Of a DNA stretch of 36,177 nucleotides, positions 30,478-36,177 are shown one piece after another. The translations under genes and the position numbers were made by a program. How positions within the stretch are numbered: position 1 is the stretch's first letter; each line of letters opens with the position of its first letter. The stretch comes from Mycobacterium arosiense ATCC BAA-1401 = DSM 45069 (GTDB taxonomy: Bacteria > Actinomycetota > Actinomycetes > Mycobacteriales > Mycobacteriaceae). The notes beneath the pieces are model-generated. The model was not told the origin of the DNA, ran no database searches, and worked only from the letters and a program-made list of their open reading frames with translations. The stretch spans positions 1 to 36,177 of the forward strand of contig NZ_MVHG01000050.1 in assembly GCF_002086125.1 (NCBI RefSeq). Direction: 5' to 3'.

Positions 30478-31758
30478 ATGGCAAAGGTCGAGTCATTGCG
30501 CGCCGGCGCCACAGCCGAATCCCCGACGCGCCGCGCCGAAATCCTCGCCACCGCAGCGTCATTGATCGCTTCCTCGGGTCTGCGGACCTCGCTGCAGGAG
30601 ATCGCCGACGCCGCGGGCATCCTCCCCGGCAGCCTGTACCACCATTTCGAGTCCAAAGAGGCCATCCTCATCGAGTTGATCCGCCGCTATCAGGACGATC
30701 TGGAGCGCATCGGACGGGCCGCCCAGACGAGCTTGAACAACCCCGACGCCCGCCCTGCCGAAGAACAGATCATTGAGCTCGGGGCGGCGATCGCCGACTG
30801 TGCCGTAGCACACCGCGCGGCCTTGCAGATGTCGTTCTATGAGGGGCCGAGCACGGATCCGGAGCTGATCAAGCTGACCCAGCAACGGCCCACGGCGATT
30901 CAGGAGGCGATGCTGCAGACGCTGCGCGCCGGCCGGTGGAGCGGCTACATCAAACCCGACATCGACCTTCCCACGTTGGCCGACCGCATCTGCCAGACCA
31001 TGCTGCAGGTGGGGCTCGATGTCATGCGCCACAAGTCCGCTCCCGAACAGGTGGCCGCACTGCTGTGTCGAATCATTTTGCAGGGTCTGGCGACTCGGGC
31101 ACCGACCGACGCGGCACTGGACCGCTCGAAAGCGTTGACCGCCGCCGATGACGTCATCGCCACGTGGTCCGACGACAGCGATGCCGACCCGAGCGACAAG
31201 GCGGCGGCGGTGCGCGCGGTGGCGCGAGCCGAATTCGGCCGCAGAGGATATGAGGTCACCACCATCAGGGACATCGCCTCGGCGGCCGGCCTCGGCACCG
31301 GAACGGTGTATCGGGTGATTGGGTCCAAAGACGAACTGCTCGCGTCGATCATGGAATCCTTCGGCAGGAAGGTCGAGGCCGGCTGGGTCAGCGTCCTGCG
31401 TTCGGATGCCACACCGGTCGAAAAGCTGGACGCGCTGAGCTGGGTAAACGTCAACGCGCTCGACCGGTTCTCCGACGAATTCAGGATCCAGCTGGCCTGG
31501 ATGCGCCAATCGCCCCCGGACACGCCGAACCCGGGTTGGCTCTACGCCACCCGACTGAGGCAGATGAAAACCCTGCTTTCCGAGGGGATCCGCTCGGGAG
31601 AGATCGCAATCGACACCTCGTCCACCGCAGTACTGGCGCGCTGCGTCATCGGCCTGCAATGGATACCGGAGAACATCCTCGCCGAAATCGGCAAGCGCGC
31701 GGCCTTGGTGCACGCGCGCGATACCGTGCTGCGCGGCGTCGCGGTCCGCGGCAAGTAG
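30478..31758 (+). CDS. Tandem (double) TetR transcriptional regulator
   Basis: 426 residues from ATG 30478. There are two complete TetR helix-turn-helix domains in one chain. The first is at about 18-65 (RRAEILATAASLIASSGLRTSLQEIADAAGILPGSLYHHFESKEAIL), with its ligand domain to about 205; the second is at about 240-288 (AVRAVARAEFGRRGYEVTTIRDIASAAGLGTGTVYRVIGSKDELL), with a second ligand domain to the end. An upstream in-frame TTG (30409) exists, but the leader ORF arrangement favours 30478. Its own promoter and five others in the island carry the same 14-bp site, so it is the likely local repressor. The ligand is probably an acyl-CoA or pathway intermediate. Confidence 0.92.
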   Translation: MAKVESLRAGATAESPTRRAEILATAASLIASSGLRTSLQEIADAAGILPGSLYHHFESKEAILIELIRRYQDDLERIGRAAQTSLNNPDARPAEEQIIELGAAIADCAVAHRAALQMSFYEGPSTDPELIKLTQQRPTAIQEAMLQTLRAGRWSGYIKPDIDLPTLADRICQTMLQVGLDVMRHKSAPEQVAALLCRIILQGLATRAPTDAALDRSKALTAADDVIATWSDDSDADPSDKAAAVRAVARAEFGRRGYEVTTIRDIASAAGLGTGTVYRVIGSKDELLASIMESFGRKVEAGWVSVLRSDATPVEKLDALSWVNVNALDRFSDEFRIQLAWMRQSPPDTPNPGWLYATRLRQMKTLLSEGIRSGEIAIDTSSTAVLARCVIGLQWIPENILAEIGKRAALVHARDTVLRGVAVRGK

Positions 31759-31780
31759 CACTCGAGTAGCCGCCCCGGTA

Positions 31781-31809
31781 TTGAACCAAATAACTGTTAC
31801 TCATACAGT
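31781..31809 (+). promoter_or_regulatory. Operator S6 and promoter of the 3-alpha-HSD-like SDR gene
   Basis: TTGAAC (31781-31786), a 17-bp spacer and TACAGT (31804-31809). ACCAAATAACTGTT (31785-31798) overlaps the -35 box and spacer, in the same geometry as S3. Confidence 0.7.
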
Positions 31810-31854
31810 TGAGCGGTTAGAACCGCGTTGGCATTATCCGAGAAGGGGATTTCC

Positions 31855-32697
31855 ATGACCATTGTCGATCGGTTGCGCTACGACGGCAAGCGCGCTCTCG
31901 TCGTCGGTGGCGCGACCGGCATGGGCGCCGCGGCGGCCAAGTCAGCGGCCGAGCTGGGCGCTGAGGTGATCGTGATGGATTACGCGCCGGTGAAATACGA
32001 AGTCGCCAAGTCCATCCAGGTCGACCTGCGCGACACCGCGTCGATCGACGCCGCGCTCGAACAGCTGGACGGCCCGGTCCACGCCGTGTTCTCGGCCGCC
32101 GGCATCGCCGATGGGACCACCGACCTGATGGCGATCAACTTCCTCGGCCACCGGCACCTGATCGAGCGACTGCTCGAGAAGAACCAGCTCCCCTCCGGCT
32201 CGGCGATCTGCTTCATCTCCTCGGTCGCCGGCATGGGCTGGGAGAACGACCTGGACCTGCTTAACGAGTTCCTGGCCACCCCGGACTTCGCGTCGGCCCA
32301 GGAATGGGTCAAGGCGCACGAAGCCGAGGGCATCATCCACTACGGCTTCTCCAAGAAGGTCGTCAACGCCTACGTCGCCACCCAGGGCTACCCGCTGCTT
32401 AAGAAGGGCATTCGGATCAACGCGATCTGCCCGGGCCCCACCGACACCCCGCTGGCCCAGTCCAACGCCGACCTCTGGCTCACCTTCGCCCAGGACTACC
32501 GCGAAGAGACCGGCTCCAAGGTGCACACCCCGGAGCAGATGGGCGACGTGATGGCGTTCCTCAACAGCGCCGCCGCCTTCGGCATCAACGGCATCACGCT
32601 GCTGGTCGACTACGGGCACACGATGGCCTCGCTCACCAACGCCTACCCGCCGGGCAAGCCGATCATCGACATCATCATGGGGCGCGTCAAGCTGTAG
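31855..32697 (+). CDS. SDR, 3-alpha-hydroxysteroid dehydrogenase/carbonyl reductase-like
   Basis: 280 residues from ATG 31855 (AAGGGG upstream). Motifs are VVGGATGMGAAAA (cofactor), VIVMDY (acidic residue, NAD preference), SAAG, the Ser in CFISSVAG and Y-G-F-S-K. Between the catalytic Ser and Tyr there is a long insertion (NDLDLLNEFLATPDFASAQEWVKAHEAEG), the distinguishing feature of the 3-alpha-HSD/CR subfamily that also contains coniferyl-alcohol-dehydrogenase-named proteins. The substrate is probably a cyclic alcohol or ketone. It is transcribed alone from the S6 promoter directly after the regulator gene. Confidence 0.88.
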   Translation: MTIVDRLRYDGKRALVVGGATGMGAAAAKSAAELGAEVIVMDYAPVKYEVAKSIQVDLRDTASIDAALEQLDGPVHAVFSAAGIADGTTDLMAINFLGHRHLIERLLEKNQLPSGSAICFISSVAGMGWENDLDLLNEFLATPDFASAQEWVKAHEAEGIIHYGFSKKVVNAYVATQGYPLLKKGIRINAICPGPTDTPLAQSNADLWLTFAQDYREETGSKVHTPEQMGDVMAFLNSAAAFGINGITLLVDYGHTMASLTNAYPPGKPIIDIIMGRVKL

Positions 32698-32701
32698 CGG
32701 T

Positions 32702-32776
32702 TTGCCCTTCCGCGAGACTGCAACCACCGACGGGTCTACTCGGCGGTTGTGTCGGTAGATGCAGTCTCGCGGGCAA
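32702..32776. repeat. 75-bp palindromic intergenic element
   Basis: Outer arms pair over 17 bp (32760-32776 with 32702-32722, interrupted by a 4-nt bulge TTCC). Inside, CAACC/GGTTG and CCGAC/GTCGG give a second, shorter pairing. It fills the gap between two plus-strand genes. It may act as a terminator for the SDR, but size and symmetry resemble a dispersed mycobacterial intergenic repeat. Confidence 0.55.
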
Positions 32777-32777
32777 G

Positions 32778-32783
32778 TAACGT
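32778..32783 (+). promoter_or_regulatory. -10 element for a leaderless gene
   Basis: TAACGT ends 8 nt before ATG 32791 and begins 2 bp after the palindromic element. Confidence 0.5.
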
Positions 32784-32790
32784 CGGTGCT

Positions 32791-33444
32791 ATGGCACGCA
32801 TCATCGTCTTCGGCGGGCACGGCAAGGTCGCGCTGCAGCTGGCCCGCGACCTGACCCAGCGCGGCGACCAGGTGAGCTCGGTCTTCCGCAACCCCGACCA
32901 CTCCGACGATGTCGCAGCCACCGGCGCTAAGCCGCTGGTGGCCGACATCGAACGGCTCGACACCAACGCGCTGGCCGATCTGGTGGCCGGGCACGACGCG
33001 GTCGTCTTCTCCGCCGGGGCGGGCGGCGGCGACCCGGCGCGGACCTATGCCGTTGACCGCGACGCGGCGATCCGGGTGATCGACGCCGCCGGACAAGCGG
33101 GCGTCAAGCGGTTCGTGATGGTCTCCTATTTCGGTGCAGGCTTCAATCATGGCGTGGCTGAAGACAATTCGTTCTTCCCATATGCGGAGGCCAAGGCCGC
33201 CGCAGACGCCCACCTGCGCGACAGCGACCTGGACTGGACGGTGCTGGGTCCGGGCCGGCTCACGCTGGAACCGGCCACCGGCCGCATCGTCCTCGGGCGC
33301 GGCAGCGGTGAGGTTTCCCGCGCCGACGTCGCGTTGGTCGCGGCAGCCGCGCTGGCCGACGATTCGACCATCCGGCGGACCATCGAATTCAACAACGGCG
33401 ACGACGCTACTGCGCTCCCGATCGCGCAGGCGTTGGCGAACTGA
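32791..33444 (+). CDS. NAD(P)H-binding atypical SDR (NmrA-like)
   Basis: 217 residues from ATG 32791, predicted leaderless. The frame open to 32749 runs into the palindromic element and is not used. The N-terminal IIVFGGHGKVALQLARDLTQRGDQVSSVFRNPDH is the Rossmann dinucleotide site, and HDAVVFSAGAGGG, KRFVMVSYFGAG and YAEAKAAADAHLRDSDLDWTVLGPGRLT follow the SDR_a5/YwnB-like pattern. The Y-x-x-x-K pair is present (Y-A-E-A-K). No substrate is known. It lies upstream of the riboswitch and metE without an obvious functional link. Confidence 0.88.
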   Translation: MARIIVFGGHGKVALQLARDLTQRGDQVSSVFRNPDHSDDVAATGAKPLVADIERLDTNALADLVAGHDAVVFSAGAGGGDPARTYAVDRDAAIRVIDAAGQAGVKRFVMVSYFGAGFNHGVAEDNSFFPYAEAKAAADAHLRDSDLDWTVLGPGRLTLEPATGRIVLGRGSGEVSRADVALVAAAALADDSTIRRTIEFNNGDDATALPIAQALAN

Positions 33445-33445
33445 C

Positions 33446-33451
33446 TAAACT
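33446..33451 (+). promoter_or_regulatory. Possible -10 element of the riboswitch-metE transcript
   Basis: TAAACT starts 2 bp after the stop of the preceding gene; transcription would begin near 33458, about 40 nt before the riboswitch core. No good -35 is seen at 17 bp. Confidence 0.35.
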
Positions 33452-33494
33452 GCATCTCGCAGCTGGTCTGCTTGCGTCGCAACCGCGGCGCCGG

Positions 33495-33690
33495 CATCGA
33501 GCGAGGCAACGTTAGTAACGCCTCGTAAGAGGGAACCCGGTGAGAATCCGGGACTGTCCCGCAACGGTATGCAGGAACGACCGCCGTCAGAGTTTTTGGC
33601 AAGCACTGGTCGTAAGACTGGGAAGCGACGGCCATTAGGAGCACCGCCTCGGTGCGCGCCTGCGAGTCCGGAGACCTGCCAGCTGTGCCG
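33495..33690 (+). promoter_or_regulatory. Cobalamin (B12) riboswitch
   Basis: All landmark boxes occur in order: GGGAACCCGGTGAGAATCC near 33531-33549, GGGACTGTCCCGCAACGG near 33550-33567, and the 3' core CGAGTCCGGAGACCTGCC near 33663-33680. This adenosylcobalamin-sensing leader represses the B12-independent methionine synthase when cobalamin is present. Boundaries are approximate. Confidence 0.95.
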
Positions 33691-33739
33691 GGCGCGCCGC
33701 GTCCGGCGGCTCATCGCCTCGAGGAATGGGCGCTAGGCT

Positions 33740-33788
33740 GCAGCCGTTGCGGTTGGTACTGGGTACGCACCGCTAACGGACCGGCTGC
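33740..33788 (+). promoter_or_regulatory. Hairpin in the riboswitch expression platform
   Basis: GCAG/CTGC and CCGTTGCGGT/ACCGC(T)AACGG pair to a long stem between the riboswitch and the metE start (33834). There is no U-tract, so control is more likely translational or Rho-dependent than by intrinsic termination. The segment 33691-33833 contains no gene. Confidence 0.45.
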
Positions 33789-33833
33789 ACGTCCGCCGGC
33801 GGTGACCACCACGCCGATTGAAGGACGAATATC

Positions 33834-36104
33834 GTGACCCCTCAAGCATTCACCGCCACGGTTGTCGGCTCGCCGCGCATTGGCCCGAAACGCGAACTCA
33901 AGCGCGCCACCGAGGGCTATTGGGCGGGCCGCACCAGCCGCGCGGAACTCGAAAAGGTCGCAGCCACCTTGCGCCGCGACACCTGGAAGAACCTGTCGGA
34001 CGCCGGGCTGGACTCGGTCCCGGTGAACACCTTCTCCTACTACGACCAGGTGCTCGACACCGCGGTCATGCTCGGTGCGTTGCCGGCCCGGGCCGCGCGG
34101 GTCGGCGACGACCTGGATCGGTACTTCGCCGCGGCGCGCGGCAACCAGGACGTCGCTCCGCTGGAGATGACCAAGTGGTTCGACACCAACTACCACTACA
34201 TCGTTCCCGAGATCGGGCCCTCGACCACGTTCTCGCTGAATCCGGACAAGGTACTTTCGGAGCTGAAAGAGGCGCTGGGACAAAATATTCCGGCCCGCCC
34301 GGTGGTCATCGGCCCGATCACGTTTCTGTTGCTGAGCAAGGCGGTCGGCGGCGGGGGTGCCCCCGTCGAGCGCCTGCAGGAATTGGTGCCGATCTACTCC
34401 GAACTGCTCTCGCTGTTGGCCGACAACGGCGCCCAGTGGGTACAGCTCGACGAGCCGGCGCTGGTCACCGACATCTCTCCCGACGCACCGGCACTGGCCG
34501 AGGCCGTCTACAACGCACTGGGCAAGGCGAGCAACCGTCCCGCCATCTACGTCGCCACCTACTTCGGCGACCCGGGTGACTCGCTGGGGGCGCTGGCCCG
34601 CACGCCCGTCGAGGCGATCGGCGTTGATCTGGTCTACGGCGCCGACACCGCGGGGGCGGGGGTGCCCGAGCTCGCCAACAAGACGCTGGTCGCCGGCGTG
34701 GTGGACGGACGCAACATCTGGCGCACCGACCTGGAAGCTGCGTTGGGCAAGTTGACGACGCTGGTGAATTCCGCGGCCCACGTGGCGGTCTCGACCTCCT
34801 GCTCGACGTTGCACGTGCCGTACTCGCTGGAGCCCGAGACCAGCCTGGACGACGCGCTGCGTAGCTGGCTGGCGTTCGGGCAGGAGAAGGTCGCCGAGGT
34901 GGTGACGCTCGCCCGCGCCCTGAACGAGGGTCGCGACGCGGTCGCCGACGAGATCGCAGCCTCCAACGCTGCCGCGGCCTCCCGCAAGACGGATCCGCGG
35001 CTGCACAATGACGAGATCCGCGCCCGCATCGCCTCGATCGTCGCGTCGGGTTCGCACCGCGGTGACGCGGCGCAGCGGCGCGCCAGCCAGGAGGCCCGCC
35101 TGCACCTGCCGCCGCTGCCGACGACGACGATCGGGTCGTTTCCACAGACCGTTCAGATCCGCAAGGCGCGCGCCGCATTGGTCGCCGGCGAGATCGACGA
35201 CGCCGAATACCGGAGGCGGATGAAGCAGGAGATCGCCGACGTCATCAAGTTGCAGGAGAGCCTCGGGATCGACGTGCTGGTGCACGGAGAGCCGGAGCGC
35301 AACGACATGGTGCAGTACTTCGCCGAACAGCTGGAAGGCTTCTTCGCCACCAAGAACGGGTGGGTGCAGTCCTACGGAAGCCGCTGCGTGCGCCCGCCGG
35401 TGCTCTTCGGCGACGTCATCCGCCGGCACCCGATGACGGTGGAATGGGCCAAATACGCGCAGTCGCTTACCGATAAGCCGGTCAAGGGCATGCTGACGGG
35501 TCCGGTGACGATCCTCGCGTGGTCGTTCGTCCGGGACGACCAGCCGCTGGCCGACACGGCCAATCAGGTGGCGCTGGCCATTCGCGACGAGACCGTGGAC
35601 CTGCAGGCGGCGGGCATCGCGATCATCCAGGTCGACGAGCCGGCGCTGCGGGAGCTGTTGCCGCTGCGTCGCGCCGACCAGGACGAGTACTTGCGTTGGG
35701 CCGTAGGGTCTTTCCGGTTGGCCACCTCCGGCGTCGCGGACTCCACCCAGATCCACACGCACCTGTGCTACTCGGAATTCGGTGAGGTGATCGGCGCGAT
35801 CGCCGACCTGGACGCCGACGTGACGTCCCTCGAGGCGGCACGCTCGCACATGGAGGTGCTCGACGATTTGAACTCGATCGGCTTCTCCAACAGCGTGGGT
35901 CCGGGTGTCTACGACATCCATTCGCCGCGGGTGCCGAGCACCGGTGAGATGGCCGAGTCGCTGCGCGCGGCGATGCGGGCGGTGCCGGCCGAGCGGCTAT
36001 GGGTCAACCCGGACTGCGGGCTGAAGACCCGCAACCCCGACGAAGTGAGCGCGTCGCTGAAGAACATGGTTGCCGCGGCCCAGCAGGTGCGGGCGAAGGC
36101 CTAG
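33834..36104 (+). CDS. metE: Cobalamin-independent methionine synthase
   Basis: 756 residues from GTG 33834 with AAGGAC upstream. It transfers the methyl group of 5-methyltetrahydropteroyl-triglutamate to homocysteine. It is a double-barrel enzyme: the N-terminal half starts TATVVGSPRIGPKRELKRATEGYWAG, and the C-terminal catalytic half starts TTTIGSFPQTVQIRKAR. Zinc ligands are the His and Cys in THLCYSEFGE and the Cys in VNPDCGLKTR, with DEPALRELLPLR for homocysteine. It is under the cobalamin riboswitch, as in M. tuberculosis Rv1133c. The stop codon abuts an IS630-type element, so the last residues may differ from the ancestral end. Confidence 0.97.
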   Translation: MTPQAFTATVVGSPRIGPKRELKRATEGYWAGRTSRAELEKVAATLRRDTWKNLSDAGLDSVPVNTFSYYDQVLDTAVMLGALPARAARVGDDLDRYFAAARGNQDVAPLEMTKWFDTNYHYIVPEIGPSTTFSLNPDKVLSELKEALGQNIPARPVVIGPITFLLLSKAVGGGGAPVERLQELVPIYSELLSLLADNGAQWVQLDEPALVTDISPDAPALAEAVYNALGKASNRPAIYVATYFGDPGDSLGALARTPVEAIGVDLVYGADTAGAGVPELANKTLVAGVVDGRNIWRTDLEAALGKLTTLVNSAAHVAVSTSCSTLHVPYSLEPETSLDDALRSWLAFGQEKVAEVVTLARALNEGRDAVADEIAASNAAAASRKTDPRLHNDEIRARIASIVASGSHRGDAAQRRASQEARLHLPPLPTTTIGSFPQTVQIRKARAALVAGEIDDAEYRRRMKQEIADVIKLQESLGIDVLVHGEPERNDMVQYFAEQLEGFFATKNGWVQSYGSRCVRPPVLFGDVIRRHPMTVEWAKYAQSLTDKPVKGMLTGPVTILAWSFVRDDQPLADTANQVALAIRDETVDLQAAGIAIIQVDEPALRELLPLRRADQDEYLRWAVGSFRLATSGVADSTQIHTHLCYSEFGEVIGAIADLDADVTSLEAARSHMEVLDDLNSIGFSNSVGPGVYDIHSPRVPSTGEMAESLRAAMRAVPAERLWVNPDCGLKTRNPDEVSASLKNMVAAAQQVRAKA

Positions 36105-36177
36105 TGTCCTGAGTCGTTAATTCGTCGGCAGTAGTTGGCGATGCTGTCCAGGATTTGGTCGGCGGTCTTGGTCCACA
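36101..36177 (-). mobile_element. Edge of an IS630-family insertion sequence (transposase C-terminus)
   Basis: The minus strand reads W-T-K-T-A-D-Q-I-L-D-S-I-A-N-Y-C-R-R-I-N before a short tail and TAG at 36103-36101. This matches the C-terminal end of IS630/Tc1-type transposases (KTADEILDSL pattern). The rest lies beyond the window. IS630 elements insert at TA; here CTAG at 36101-36104 would be the target, so the metE stop codon and the transposase stop codon share these bases. Confidence 0.75.

Noticed and set aside
33711..35921. 736-codon open frame on the minus strand opposite metE
   Set aside because: An antisense shadow of metE that also runs through the riboswitch platform; no recognisable protein features.
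1..36177. CRISPR arrays, tRNA or rRNA genes, prophage genes
   Set aside because: No regularly spaced direct repeats, cloverleaf or rRNA segments, and no integrase or structural phage genes were seen.

Overview
The window is high-GC actinobacterial DNA and almost certainly comes from a non-tuberculous Mycobacterium. It has an MmpL lipid transporter, coenzyme-F420 and DUF5302-type proteins, many leaderless genes, and a gene order that, from my memory of M. tuberculosis H37Rv, runs inverted through Rv1157c-Rv1133c. The species cannot be fixed from the sequence.

Region 1 (1-10.8 kb) is a conserved mycobacterial backbone. It holds a secreted-protein C-terminus, a DUF1059 mini-gene, an HhH-GPD repair protein, a SnoaL-like protein, DUF5302, an F420/PPOX flavoprotein family member, DUF1697, a short GntR regulator divergent from a SIRT5-type sirtuin, a methyltransferase, an intact MmpL13-type transporter, and an SDR/alpha-methylacyl-CoA racemase/crotonase lipid set. 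Between mmpL and the SDR lies a small leaderless transcription unit (two mini-ORFs plus a very strong intrinsic terminator).

Region 2 (10.9-17 kb) has two paralogous NAD-dependent sugar-epimerase-like SDRs around a CPBP membrane protease. It is followed by a three-gene set of type III polyketide synthase, ICMT-type methyltransferase and FAD hydroxylase, which matches the srsABC logic for phenolic lipids (alkylresorcinols/alkylquinones).

Region 3 (17-32.7 kb) is an accessory catabolic island. On the minus strand a cytosolic ligand-binding protein, an AveC-like membrane protein, an SDR, a cytochrome P450, an aldehyde dehydrogenase, a thiolase and an enoyl-CoA hydratase follow each other with overlapping or near-overlapping ends. 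Upstream sit a MoxR/NorQ AAA+ ATPase and a NorD-like VWA protein interrupted by an in-frame amber codon. On the plus strand are a heteromeric acyl-CoA dehydrogenase pair, a double-TetR regulator preceded by a 15-codon leader ORF, and a 3-alpha-HSD-like SDR. Six copies of one 14-bp asymmetric operator (core ACCAAATATCTGTT) sit in or at the promoters of these units, including the regulator's own. The inference is one regulon for oxidation and beta-oxidation of an unknown cyclic or terpenoid/steroid-like lipid, controlled by the tandem TetR protein. M. tuberculosis appears to keep only remnants of this island (Rv1136, Rv1135A by synteny).

Region 4 (32.7-36.2 kb) has a palindromic intergenic element, a small NAD-binding protein, and a cobalamin riboswitch in front of metE. 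An IS630-family element begins at the metE stop codon and runs off the window.
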